DNA of 64,000 nucleotides from contig NZ_BDGT01000023.1 in the NCBI RefSeq assembly GCF_001748285.1, positions 1-64,000 of the forward strand, in the 5' to 3' direction. This DNA is from Thermogemmatispora onikobensis. Lineage in GTDB: Bacteria > Chloroflexota > Ktedonobacteria > Ktedonobacterales > Ktedonobacteraceae. The notes under the pieces are model-generated. The model was not told where the DNA came from, did not search any database, and was given only the letters and a program-made list of their open reading frames with translations. Below are positions 1 to 7,954 of the stretch, piece by piece. The position numbers were made by a program, and so were the translations under genes. Numbering within the stretch: position 1 is the stretch's first letter; each line of letters starts with the position of its first letter.

Positions 1-64
1 CGAGGACCGGTGGACCAGGCTCGTGGCGCTCCTCTGGCTTCCTCGGCTCCTTGCTTTGATCCAT
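1..64 (-). CDS. 5' end of a gene leaving the window, probably another membrane Ser/Thr kinase paralog (partial)
   Basis: An ATG on the minus strand at 64 opens 21 codons to the window edge without a stop; the peptide is hydrophilic and rich in Glu, Pro and Lys. The bases just upstream (GGGGAGGG, then TTTCGTCTATG) match the ribosome site and start of the Ser/Thr kinase gene starting at 10618 almost base for base. That is why I call a gene start here. That kinase also begins with a short hydrophilic stretch before its kinase domain. The kinase identity is inferred only from this shared leader; no domain is visible. It lies 155 bases downstream of the 220-2856 gene on the same strand. Confidence 0.5.
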   Translation of the reverse strand, partial: MDQSKEPRKPEERHEPGPPVL

Positions 65-219
65 AGACGAAACCCTCCCCGGTTCGTCTCGCTGCCACGT
101 TTCTTGCTCTCAGGCAATTGGATTGAGAATAGTATGCTTTTCTACTGCGAACTTTTCCTACGATGATGGCCCAGGGCTGACACTGCAGCGGGCTGCCCGA
201 GTCGCCTGGGCCGATTCGA

Positions 220-2856
220 TTAGCCTTTGCCAGAGGTTGGGGTGTTGCCGGGACTGGGCGCGGTCGGTGCCGCTGTGGGCGAACTGGTCGGCCCCGGCCC
301 GATGCTGGCGCTGGGGGCCGGTGTCAGCCCGCTCACGCTGTTGATGCTGATGCTGATCTGGCTGGCATCGCTGGGCAGGCGATCGCTGCCGTGGGCGATG
401 GCAATGTCGGCCTCTTTGATGCCGCTCTGCCGCTGGAGGAGCTGCAGGGCTTCACTCCTGGTCTTGCCGGCGATGAGGTGCGCCAGGCTCTCTTTGCGGG
501 CGGCGTCGAACTGGTAGGCCCAGCGCCCTTCGGCGGTGACGGTGATGGAGATGCTGCCTTTGCCGGGTCCGCTGCTGATGGGTGTGGCGCCGCTGATGTT
601 CGTCATGATCTGGCCGACGGGGGCGTAGCCGGCTCCCAGGCTCTTGCTGGCTTCCTGGCTGAGCAGGTTAGCGCCCAGGCGTAAGGCCGCTTGTTTGTCG
701 AAGGCTTCGCCGCTGCAACTGGCCGAGACGGTGACGGTGGCGCTATTGGCGCGGTCGCCGGCCCGGTGATCGCTTTTGACGCTCGTGCTGCAGGTGGGCT
801 GGCTGATGAGCTGCTCGCCCGCGCGAAGCTGGCGCTGAAATTGCTGCTGGGCCTGCTGGGCCAGGCTGGCTTTGAGCGGGTTGGCAACGCTGTCAATGTC
901 GCTCTGCTGGACAAAGGTGTAGCTCTGTGGGTCCTGCCCGCCGGTGAAGGCGCTGCTGGTGGCATAGATGTCGGTAGCGCCGCAGCACGGTTGATTACTG
1001 ATCACCCCAGCAGGCAGGTTGCCGACGCTTCCGGCTTGGACGATATGGGCCGGTACGGATTTGGAGACAGGCTGGGATGGACTGGGTTGAGGAGGAAGAT
1101 CAGCGCGGGCGTCGGTGACGATTTTGAGCCCGTTCTGCAATGTAAATGTCGTCCCGCTGACGACGGTCTCCCAGGTACTGCCTGTATGGATGAATGTAAT
1201 CGTTCCCCTGGCCTGCACGCCGGGCGTTTGACCGTGCCCCGTCGCTGGCACCGTCTTCGTCTGCGCCGCCGGGGCCGCCGTCAGGACGCGCGCCTGAATC
1301 TGGCGCTGGGCCGGGTCGGGTGTTCCCGTTACCCCGGTGATCAGGTACTGGTTCTTCAGGTCGACGCTGGCCGGTGTGATCGTCACCGTTGCCCCTGGCG
1401 TCCCAAAGGGCATCATGGCCGCCACCGGCCCCAGCAGCTTCGGATTCACCGCTGCCAGCGCTCCACAACCGATCAGTAGCAGTACTAACAGAATCGCCAC
1501 CAGTGCCAGCCAGAGCACTCCCCGTCGCCGCTGCCTCCTCCGCTGTTGACGTGGCGGTGTCCACGGCGGTGGTACGGTCGACACTCCGCTGGCCGACATC
1601 GCTGCTGCTCCTCCGGCGGTGCCGCTGGCGGTTCCTCCTCCTCCTCCTCCTGCTCCGCTGCTGCTCCCTGCCAGGGCCATACCAGCGGCGGCCCCGGCCA
1701 GGGCCCCGGCGCCTGCTGCGGCGGCGGCTCCTCGCCCGGACTGCGGCGAGCTACCGCGCCGCGCCGCTTCTGCATCGGGTACATAGGCGTTGCTGGCTGT
1801 GGGCAGCTTGGCCGTAATGCGGCGCGAGTGGGGGAATTGGATAATGCCCGGTCCCGCGTTGGCGGCTGGAGTGCGTGGTGGTGCGGCGCTGGCCCTGGCC
1901 TCGTCTGGCCCCTGCTTCTGGCGGCCTTCTTCAGCAGCCACTGCCGCCGCTCCCGCGGCCAGACCCGCTGCTCCTGCCGCCGCCGGTGAGATCGGTGAGG
2001 AACTCTCTTCCTCAGACGGTGTCGCAGGCGCTGGCTCCTGTCTCGCTCCCGTGTCCGTCCCTGCAGGGGTAGCCGCTGCCGGTGCCGGCGAGAAGCGCGC
2101 TCTCTCAACCGGCGGCAGCTCTTCGTCTTCTTCCTCTTCCTGGAAGGGTCCTGCTCCTGCTCCCACTCTGTCAGGACCCTGCTCCTCCGCAGGTTCTTCC
2201 GTGGGTTCTGCCATTCCGCCTGCGGTTCCGGCCTTCCGCTCCTGCTCGCGCTGCAGGGCGCTCCAGCTCAGGCCCGCAGCGGCTCCGGCAGCTCCTGCCG
2301 CTGCCGCGCCACCCAGTGAGGTCCCACGAAAGGCCGGTCGTGACGGTTCAGGACGAACATCGCTCGCTTGCTGCTCGGCCCCCGTGGCTGCTCGCTCTCC
2401 CTCTCCCTCTCCCCCTCCCCCCCCTGCGCTCTCGCGCTCGCGGAGCCGCAGGAGGCGGCGCAGCCGCTGTGACCAGGCAGGCCCCTGACCTTCTTCCGCC
2501 TTGCCCTCTTCCCACATGTCTTGCAGTGAGCGCACGTAGTTGTCGAGAGATGAGTAGACCGGAAAGCGCCGCTGGCGCGCGTACTCCGCTGGCTCCGAAC
2601 GCGGTGGGGCGATGAAGATGAGGCGCGCTTGCGGGTTGCGCCGCATCTTGAGTACCTCGAAATCAACGCGGCGCTGGAAGGCGCGATTCTGCTCCGGCAG
2701 GACAATGGCAATCTGCTTGCGTCCAAGCTTCTCCTGGGTCAGAATCGCTGTCAGTACATCTTTTCGCTCGTCCGTAGGCGCAACGTAGATAACGCCGATC
2801 TCTTCTGCACGCGGGTCGCCTGCACCGAGCAGCTCTGAGCCATCTGCCTGTCTCAT
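220..2856 (-). CDS. Single-pass membrane protein with C-terminal baseplate-J-like extracellular module
   Basis: About 878 residues. The N-terminal ~130 residues form a compact cytoplasmic domain of unknown function. Residues ~150-440 are low complexity, rich in Ala, Gly, Glu and Pro. A basic stretch and one transmembrane helix follow at ~445-470. The ~400-residue C-terminal part should lie outside the membrane and resembles the baseplate-J-like modules common in Ktedonobacteria. The block FTGGQDPQSYTFVQQSDID and a later SDHRAG motif are shared with the kinase at 7955-10618. The ATG at 2856 was chosen because GAGGG lies about 9 bases upstream; the 51 codons before it have no good ribosome site. 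The role is unknown. I infer an envelope or sensing protein related to the kinase, perhaps its partner. Confidence 0.7.
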   Translation of the reverse strand: MRQADGSELLGAGDPRAEEIGVIYVAPTDERKDVLTAILTQEKLGRKQIAIVLPEQNRAFQRRVDFEVLKMRRNPQARLIFIAPPRSEPAEYARQRRFPVYSSLDNYVRSLQDMWEEGKAEEGQGPAWSQRLRRLLRLRERESAGGGGGEGEGERAATGAEQQASDVRPEPSRPAFRGTSLGGAAAAGAAGAAAGLSWSALQREQERKAGTAGGMAEPTEEPAEEQGPDRVGAGAGPFQEEEEDEELPPVERARFSPAPAAATPAGTDTGARQEPAPATPSEEESSSPISPAAAGAAGLAAGAAAVAAEEGRQKQGPDEARASAAPPRTPAANAGPGIIQFPHSRRITAKLPTASNAYVPDAEAARRGSSPQSGRGAAAAAGAGALAGAAAGMALAGSSSGAGGGGGGTASGTAGGAAAMSASGVSTVPPPWTPPRQQRRRQRRRGVLWLALVAILLVLLLIGCGALAAVNPKLLGPVAAMMPFGTPGATVTITPASVDLKNQYLITGVTGTPDPAQRQIQARVLTAAPAAQTKTVPATGHGQTPGVQARGTITFIHTGSTWETVVSGTTFTLQNGLKIVTDARADLPPQPSPSQPVSKSVPAHIVQAGSVGNLPAGVISNQPCCGATDIYATSSAFTGGQDPQSYTFVQQSDIDSVANPLKASLAQQAQQQFQRQLRAGEQLISQPTCSTSVKSDHRAGDRANSATVTVSASCSGEAFDKQAALRLGANLLSQEASKSLGAGYAPVGQIMTNISGATPISSGPGKGSISITVTAEGRWAYQFDAARKESLAHLIAGKTRSEALQLLQRQSGIKEADIAIAHGSDRLPSDASQISISINSVSGLTPAPSASIGPGPTSSPTAAPTAPSPGNTPTSGKG

Positions 2857-3112
2857 CAGCCTTACCCTCGCATGTCCCAAGAAATGGCCTTTTCGCCTGA
2901 ACCTGATACATTGTACACTACCTTCGCGGTGCGCGCAATCGCCGACGCCCCCATTTTGGGAAACAGACGTCCGCTTTCCGGTTTCCGGCGGTACGGGCCG
3001 GGACGGCACGCTCTGCTCCAGGTTCGCTTGTCTCTCTGTCAGGAGGAAGGAAAGGAGGGAGGGAGCTGGCTCTGCCTGTCTCCCTCTGTCTGTTGCCTGC
3101 CGCCTGCCCGTT

Positions 3113-3718
3113 CTACCCGCCCGCTCGTCTCTCTGTCCCCTGGCCTGGCCAGGTCCCCGGGTGGTCGAGGAGAGCCAGCAGCTCGCTGCGCCATAGCTCC
3201 CATTCTAAGAATCCCCCCGCGGCTAGCTCGCCTCCTCGCCCTTTGAGATCATCCTCCGTCGCTTTGCGGTTGAGGACCGCTCTGCCAATGGCGGTCTCGA
3301 TCAGAATGTAGCGGTGCCTCTCCCATTCCCAGTCAGGGTCAATGATGCGCCCGGCCACGGGATGATGCTGCAGGATGATACGCTCACCCGAGACTCCCCG
3401 GGCGTCGCGCGCAATTTGCCGCAGGGCCAGGGCCGCCAGACCCGGCTTGCTCGCTCCCGCTCCTGCGCTCTCCTCCGGGCGGCGATACTTGAGCTGCCGC
3501 GGTCGGATGAGGAGGAGCAGGTGGTAGTTCCTCCCTACCTGGAGCTGCACCCCCGGCTTCCCTTGTGATCCGCCCATTCGGGAGGCGCTGCTGAAGACCG
3601 GCAGCAGGATGCTGTTGCGCAATAGAAAGGTGAGGTGATAGAAGGAGTCGTAGTCGCATTGCTTCTCGATGAGGAGTCCCTGGACAAAGGTGCCTGCCTG
3701 TCGCTCTCGTTCGCTCAC
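3113..3718 (-). CDS. Hypothetical protein, about 201 residues
   Basis: I do not recognise the family. The protein has mixed hydrophobic and charged composition, a region rich in Leu, Ile and Arg in the middle (NYHLLLLIRPRQLKYRR), and a Trp/Glu-rich C-terminal part. There is no signal peptide or clear membrane helix. The frame is open to 3943, but the added 75 residues are Arg/Pro/Ser-rich and look untranslated. A GTG at 3718 has GGAGAG about 8 bases upstream, so I prefer it. However, a possible minus-strand promoter near 3958-3990 leaves the ATG at 3943 possible. It is encoded alone, with more than 250 bases on either side. Confidence 0.5.
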   Translation of the reverse strand: MSERERQAGTFVQGLLIEKQCDYDSFYHLTFLLRNSILLPVFSSASRMGGSQGKPGVQLQVGRNYHLLLLIRPRQLKYRRPEESAGAGASKPGLAALALRQIARDARGVSGERIILQHHPVAGRIIDPDWEWERHRYILIETAIGRAVLNRKATEDDLKGRGGELAAGGFLEWELWRSELLALLDHPGTWPGQGTERRAGG

Positions 3719-4180
3719 TGTCGCTCTCTCCTGTCGTCTCGTCTGTTGGACAACACTCGACTCGCTCGTTGGCTGCTTTGTTTGGGTGGGTAATCTGGTC
3801 CCTGCTCTTCCAGGCTGGCTTCGGCGACGACAATTCGGCGACGGCGGCGGCACCAAGACAAGGGTCGTGCGCTTGCTCGGGGAACGTCCCCCTCCCCGCT
3901 TCTCACTCAGGTGCTGCGCTCGGGGTGAGAATGCTCCTGGCACGATGCTCGTTTAGAGGTATATATACCCCATCCGGGGCGCCTACGGCAATGGCTGGGT
4001 TCGGGATCTGGCAGGAGAGGTAGAAAATGAACTGGCGGACAGCAGCCGAGGAGCTGGTCCAGGTCAGCCCAGGCCACAGGAAGCAATCAAACAAGCAGGC
4101 AGCTCTCAGATTTCCTGGTTTTTGATTGGTTGCCCGCTTTTTGCCGCCTGTCCTTACCGTAGATCCTATGGCTATAAGAA
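3719..4180. other. Intergenic stretch with a 12-bp AT palindrome
   Basis: I see no supported gene. The notable element is a perfect palindrome GGTATATATACC at 3958-3969. On the minus strand it follows TTGCCG with an 18-base gap and so could contain the -10 box of a promoter for the 3113-3718 gene. A small C4/G4 hairpin (3968-3979) lies beside it. Confidence 0.4.
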
Positions 4181-4226
4181 GGTCTGCCGGGGCACGCTGA
4201 CGGACAGCGCTCTCCCCCGGCAGACC
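4181..4226 (-). terminator. Stem-loop terminator after the 4323-5060 gene
   Basis: Perfect 12-bp inverted repeat (arms 4181-4192 and 4215-4226) whose loop contains a further 5-bp hairpin. On the minus strand it lies about 97 bases after the stop of the upstream gene and is followed by TTCTT. It may be rho-independent, although the T tract is short. Confidence 0.5.
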
Positions 4227-4322
4227 GGCGCTCGAAAGAGACAGACAAAGGCAAGCGGACCACTCGGTAGTTAGAAGAGAGAGGTATCTGGCGTTGGTTC
4301 AGTCCCCCTAACCCGAATGCGC

Positions 4323-5060
4323 TCACTCGCGGGCGATGGTCCGCATGGTGAGATAGTCGCCTTCGACGATGCTGCCGTCGGAACGCACGTGGATGCGGCC
4401 ACGATAGCGCCCATAGGGCACGCCAAAACCGCTCGGCAGCTTGCGCAGCGAGAGGAGACGGCAGCGGCGCCCAGCCTGCTCCATCTTGAGGTCGGCGATG
4501 ATTTTGGCCTCCTCGTCGCTGATGGCATAGAAGAGATAGAGCAGGTCGGCCTCTTCTTCGCCGTGACGATAGGCCAGCAGCCAGAGGATCTTTTCGATGG
4601 GGCGCTCAGGCTCTTCTTCGTCCTCGTCTTCCTCAGCCTGGGCCTCAGCTTTGCCCTCGCCCTGAGAGCGCCAGGCGGAGACCGGCAGCGCCCCTTTGCC
4701 ATTGACGCCTCCTACCAGCGTCCCCGCCGCGGGCACCTCGACCTCGACCTCGGCCTCGACCTCCACCTCCACCCGCGCCTGCGCCTCCCCACCCTCTTCA
4801 CCCCCTACGCCAGGAACGACTGGCCGCGTCGCTCGTTCCTGGTCACGGACCTCGTCGATGACTTCGCAGACGATGGCCGCCGCTCGCTCCTGCCCAACCA
4901 GCCGGGCCAGCTTGCTCTGGTATTCTTCCATGTTGCGCAGGCGACGCTGAATATACTCGTGCTTGGCCCAGCCACACGCCAGACCGTATAAGGCCCAGCG
5001 CCCGGCCAGATATTCGGCCTCTAGCTGACGGCGCAGGCGCGCAATCTCACTTCCACTCAT
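4323..5060 (-). CDS. Hypothetical coiled, acidic protein (245 residues)
   Basis: Family not recognised. The N-terminal ~80 residues are helical and charged, starting with a basic Arg/Glu heptad-like stretch. A Gly/Glu/Val-rich low-complexity linker sits at ~95-125, including an EVEVEAEVEVEV run, and a very acidic DEDEEEP stretch near 150. The C-terminal ~90 residues look folded (LLAYRHGEEEADLLYLFYAISDE onwards). The start at 5060 has AGGAGA 6 bases upstream; the ORF could begin 11 codons earlier without such a site. A good minus-strand promoter lies 56-85 bases upstream. It is divergent from the first XRE regulator, so the two may share control. Confidence 0.65.
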   Translation of the reverse strand: MSGSEIARLRRQLEAEYLAGRWALYGLACGWAKHEYIQRRLRNMEEYQSKLARLVGQERAAAIVCEVIDEVRDQERATRPVVPGVGGEEGGEAQARVEVEVEAEVEVEVPAAGTLVGGVNGKGALPVSAWRSQGEGKAEAQAEEDEDEEEPERPIEKILWLLAYRHGEEEADLLYLFYAISDEEAKIIADLKMEQAGRRCRLLSLRKLPSGFGVPYGRYRGRIHVRSDGSIVEGDYLTMRTIARE

Positions 5061-5115
5061 GCAAGTCTCCTCTCTCCTGTGTTTGTTTACCACCTCTAGA
5101 ATGGTGGTGTATTAG

Positions 5116-5145
5116 AATCTACCATTACGGTCGCAGTTCTGTCAA
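5116..5145 (-). promoter_or_regulatory. Promoter for the 4323-5060 gene
   Basis: On the minus strand there is a consensus TTGACA at 5140-5145, an 18-base spacer and TAGATT at 5116-5121. Predicted transcription starts near 5109, leaving about 48 bases of leader before the ATG at 5060. Confidence 0.5.
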
Positions 5146-5159
5146 CCCTGGTACTCTGA

Positions 5160-5194
5160 TACAATCGCCTTACCTACTACGGATCTGGTAAGGC
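5160..5194 (+). promoter_or_regulatory. -10 box and 8-bp inverted-repeat operator before the first XRE gene
   Basis: TACAAT at 5160-5165 is followed at once by a perfect inverted repeat GCCTTACC / GGTAAGGC (5167-5174 and 5187-5194, 12-base centre). It sits over the expected transcription start and ends 11 bases before the ATG at 5206. The placement is typical of an autorepressor operator; no clear -35 is visible. Confidence 0.45.
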
Positions 5195-5205
5195 AGGTCA
5201 AGCAT

Positions 5206-5439
5206 ATGATTCGTCTGCGCGTTAAGGAGGTCGCTCAGGCTAAGGGCGTAAGCATGTCGCGACTCTCCCGCATCTCAGACGTGAACTACAAGACGATCCA
5301 GCAGATCTGGCGCGATCCCTTCCGCGAGGTCTCGATCAAGACGATCGAGAAGCTGGCGAAGGCTCTCGAGGTCCCTTCCCATGAGCTGATCGAAGATGTA
5401 CCCGATGAGGATCAGCCGCCGGCGCCGCCCCAGACGTAG
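5206..5439 (+). CDS. Small XRE/Cro-type DNA-binding protein, copy 1
   Basis: 77 residues, almost all helix-turn-helix. It begins MIRLRVKEVAQAKG, then a recognition segment (SMSRLSRISDVNYKTIQQIWRD), then a helical segment ending in LEVPSHELIEDVPDE, which is the usual Cro/C1-type end. The tail is acidic and Pro-rich. There is no sensor or dimerisation domain, so it should act as a minimal repressor or as a partner of other proteins. It is the first of four related genes at 5206-7062, all on the plus strand, and has an operator-like inverted repeat directly upstream. Autorepression is an inference. Confidence 0.8.
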   Translation: MIRLRVKEVAQAKGVSMSRLSRISDVNYKTIQQIWRDPFREVSIKTIEKLAKALEVPSHELIEDVPDEDQPPAPPQT

Positions 5440-5485
5440 CGCAAGGCTCCTTTGAAGGATAAGAAGCCAGTTGAATGGGTTGTTT

Positions 5486-5719
5486 ATGTGGCCATTGGTG
5501 CGGCTCAAAGTGAAAGAGGTTGCCGAAGCCCGCAGCCTTAATATGTCTTCGCTGTCCCGGGCAGCCAATGTCAACTTTCGCACGATTAAAGGCATCTTTC
5601 GTAATCCTTACAAAGATGTGAATATCTCTACGCTCGCCAAAATCGCGCGGGCGCTGGGCGTTCCCACCCCCGAGCTGATCGAAGACGTGCCTGACGAGGC
5701 GGACCTCCCCAAGTCTTAG
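5486..5719 (+). CDS. Small XRE/Cro-type DNA-binding protein, copy 2
   Basis: About 77 residues, same layout as copy 1: VRLKVKEVAEARSLNMSSL, an HTH ending IKGIFRNPYKDVN, then LGVPTPELIEDVPDEA. The start is uncertain. A TTG at 5471, the ATG at 5486 and a GTG at 5498 are all in frame. The GTG aligns best with the start of copy 1, while none has a strong ribosome site (AAGGA lies about 12 bases before the TTG). It begins under 50 bases after copy 1 stops, so both may be on one transcript. Confidence 0.75.
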   Translation: MWPLVRLKVKEVAEARSLNMSSLSRAANVNFRTIKGIFRNPYKDVNISTLAKIARALGVPTPELIEDVPDEADLPKS

Positions 5720-6184
5720 CCGGCCAGGTCAAAAGTCTGGGAAAATCACCCAGTCCGTGCTTCAATTTTCTCTTGTATCATCGTCTTTAAAGATAGGAGA
5801 GTTGGCTCTCCCAGAATGCGCCAGAGCCGTACAAGCATGCCCTCTGCGTTTGAGACCGGGAGGCCCGACGCAGGGCGCTGGCGCTCTGAGCGCCTCTTGC
5901 CGCTGTCAGCGCTGCCTTACACCGTTGACGGCAGTCTGGTTTGAGTGTTGTCCTTTGAAAGGAGCCAGTCGAGGTGCGCGGATGATCGAAGGGAGAAAGG
6001 TCCGCTTTTTGATTCTGAAAATCCTCTTTAAGCCTGCCGACGATATTCTTAAAATGGCACAGCTCGACGTGTCGATGGTACGCCCGAGCAAAAGGTGCAT
6101 CCACGTTGGTCGCCCGCGTACGTGTCCTTATCGGCGCCATCCCGAAGCCAAGGCTCGCCCGCGTTGATCAGGAAGGAGCTGATC
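5720..6184. other. Gap between regulators, no supported gene
   Basis: Open frames exist on both strands, but none has a ribosome site or recognisable protein. No strong hairpin or promoter was found. It may be the remains of another copy or a regulatory spacer. Confidence 0.4.
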
Positions 6185-6475
6185 GTGTTCAGGCTGCGCA
6201 TCAAGGAAATTGCCGAGGCGAAGGGCTTTACTCCTTCCGCCCTCTGCAAGGCCGCCAACCTCAACGATCGCACCGTGCGCCGGATCTTCCGCGATCCGTA
6301 TGCACAGGTGAATTTGCGTACGCTCGTCAAGATCGCGATGGCACTGGGGGTGCAGGCCCATACCCTGATCGAGTTCCTGCCCGATGAGGAGACACCCCCC
6401 GGGACTCCTCCTAAGCGCGCCCGCCCCCCTCGCCGCTATCAGCCACGGAGCAGATTCTCTTTCCCATCGTCCTAA
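6185..6475 (+). CDS. Small XRE/Cro-type DNA-binding protein, copy 3
   Basis: About 96 residues from the GTG at 6185, which has a strong GGAAGGAG site 6 bases upstream. The open frame extends 30 codons further but without a comparable start. The fold is the same as its neighbours: VFRLRIKEIAEAKGFTPSAL, an HTH ending VRRIFRDPYAQVNLRTL, then LGVQAHTLIEFLPDEE. Unlike copies 1 and 2 it carries a basic, Pro/Arg-rich C-terminal tail that could add non-specific DNA contacts. It is separated from copy 2 by 465 bases and so probably has its own promoter. Confidence 0.8.
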   Translation: MFRLRIKEIAEAKGFTPSALCKAANLNDRTVRRIFRDPYAQVNLRTLVKIAMALGVQAHTLIEFLPDEETPPGTPPKRARPPRRYQPRSRFSFPSS

Positions 6476-6726
6476 CTGTTCCTCCCTTACTCCGGAGGGC
6501 CTGACCGCCTCTCACTCCCTCGTTTCCCTCCCCCGCGGAGGACGAGGCCGGCGGCAGGCCCTTTTTCTTCCTCCACTTGCCCCTCTTCGGCTCCCTACTG
6601 CGGCTTCTCCTCCTTTCCTTTGTACCTATATTTGCCGTTTCAAAGTCGCCATTTTGATGTCGCTTTCAGAATAGTACCATCCTAAGCACTCTACTGTCAA
6701 GTCCTCAAATAGGTTATTCTCATGCC
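6476..6726. other. Gap between XRE copies 3 and 4, no gene seen
   Basis: The stretch is pyrimidine-rich early and AT-richer near 6660-6726, where a promoter for copy 4 would be expected. I cannot pick convincing -35 and -10 boxes. Confidence 0.4.
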
Positions 6727-7062
6727 ATGAAAGTCCGGCTGCGGGTTAAAGAAGTAGCAAAAGCAAAGGGCTTCTCGATGACCAGGCTTCATATTAAGTC
6801 CGAGGTAGCCTACAACACCATCCGCCGTATATTTCACGATCCCTATGTCGAGGTTACGACCACTACACTGGCAAAGCTTGCTGAGGCGCTCAATGTTCGT
6901 GTCGAGGATTTGATAGAGACCGTAGACGAAGATGAATCAGCGCAACGGCAGGAAAGCAGGGCTTATGTGAAGCCACAGAGGAAAAGGCAGCAGGATCACC
7001 GATCATCACACTCAGTTACAAAACAGAGCGAGCAGACCGAAGGGGGATGCGCCGTACCCTAA
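6727..7062 (+). CDS. Small XRE/Cro-type DNA-binding protein, copy 4 with basic tail
   Basis: 111 residues. The HTH part (MKVRLRVKEVAKAKGFSMTRL, then IRRIFHDPYVEVTTTTL, then LNVRVEDLIETVDEDE) aligns over its whole length with copies 1-3. The tail after residue ~72 is longer, Gln/Arg/Lys-rich and probably disordered. The ribosome site is weak. AT content is higher than in the other copies. This could mean a different history, but that is speculation. Confidence 0.78.
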   Translation: MKVRLRVKEVAKAKGFSMTRLHIKSEVAYNTIRRIFHDPYVEVTTTTLAKLAEALNVRVEDLIETVDEDESAQRQESRAYVKPQRKRQQDHRSSHSVTKQSEQTEGGCAVP

Positions 7063-7185
7063 CGGACTTTTGGGTAGGGGCAGTAAAGGGGGTGCTGGTG
7101 GAGCGTGGTGAACAGTAGCCGGCGGTGAGGCCAGGTGGCGCGCCGTCCGGCTGGCTGGCTTTCTGATTCTGGTTCTGGCGATGGC

Positions 7186-7213
7186 GGATTGTCGATTGTG
7201 GATTGCAGATTGC
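7186..7213. repeat. Four imperfect 7-bp tandem repeats
   Basis: Units GGATTGT, CGATTGT, GGATTGC and AGATTGC follow each other without a gap; the core GATTG is constant. They lie just upstream of the lipoprotein start. Similar heptamer runs occur in intergenic DNA of several bacterial groups. Confidence 0.7.
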
Positions 7214-7241
7214 AGTGTCAGAAAAAGGAGTGTGTGATTCG

Positions 7242-7778
7242 ATGCGTGGAAGACGTTTCCCCCACACAGCGGCCCTGCTACTGATGGCTGGTGCTCTCTG
7301 CCTCTTCCTGCTGGTTGCCTGTGGTAGCAGCAAGCAAGTGGCGACCACGACAACGGCCTGCTCGCTGATTACGACAGACGAGGCGCGGCAGGTATTGGGG
7401 GCCGCGGTGCGTTCGCAGCCGCAGGAGGTGGTGAGCAAGCCCAAGAACGCCACGGTGAGCGAGTGCCTCTATACCTCGTCCTCGGACAGCCACGTGGCGC
7501 GGGCCTCGTTGGCCCTTTCGATTACCGCCGATGCGGCCAGCGCCCAGCAGCTCTACAATCAGGCCAAGAGCGCGGCCCTCGACCTGAGCCGGCAGACAGC
7601 GACGGTCAGCCTGGGCGACGCGGCTTTTCAGACGCAGCGCAGTTCGTCTTTCGGGCAGGAGACACTGCTGACGGTGCTCAAGGATAACACGGTGCTGGTG
7701 GTCGAGGCGCTCAGCCCGGGACATCGCCAGCTTGATCTTGAGCAGAGCCTGGCGCAGATCGCCTTGAACCGTCTCTAG
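7242..7778 (+). CDS. Small secreted lipoprotein, DUF3558-like
   Basis: 178 residues from the ATG at 7242, which has AAAAAGGAG about 11 bases upstream. An Arg-rich n-region (MRGRRF), a hydrophobic core and the lipobox LVAC make a clear type II signal peptide, so the mature protein should be anchored to the outer face of the membrane by its first cysteine. The mature part begins TACSLITTDEARQVLGAAV, with a second Cys at SECLY. The pattern of C-L-(I/T)-T..EA...LG followed by a later Cys resembles the actinobacterial DUF3558 lipoproteins. The function is unknown. It stands alone and is convergent with the kinase gene downstream. Confidence 0.75.
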   Translation: MRGRRFPHTAALLLMAGALCLFLLVACGSSKQVATTTTACSLITTDEARQVLGAAVRSQPQEVVSKPKNATVSECLYTSSSDSHVARASLALSITADAASAQQLYNQAKSAALDLSRQTATVSLGDAAFQTQRSSSFGQETLLTVLKDNTVLVVEALSPGHRQLDLEQSLAQIALNRL

Positions 7779-7841
7779 AGGAGAGCGGTGCCGGGAGTGG
7801 GCCGGCGCTCGCGGAAGAGCATGCCTGAGAGCGGCGTCGGT

Positions 7842-7864
7842 ATGCCTGCCATGAGGCAAGGCAT
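7842..7864. terminator. Candidate bidirectional stem-loop between convergent genes
   Basis: Nine bases (7842-7850) pair with 7855-7864 with one bulge and a 4-base loop. It lies between the lipoprotein (plus) and kinase (minus) stops. No T tract follows on either strand, so termination is only a guess. Confidence 0.3.
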
Positions 7865-7954
7865 GCCTGGCGCCGTTTGTCTGTTTGGTGGCACGGTGAG
7901 GCTGAGGCCGCCCAGGTTGAGCCGGGAGAGCGTACGGACAGACGAGGCGGCTGC

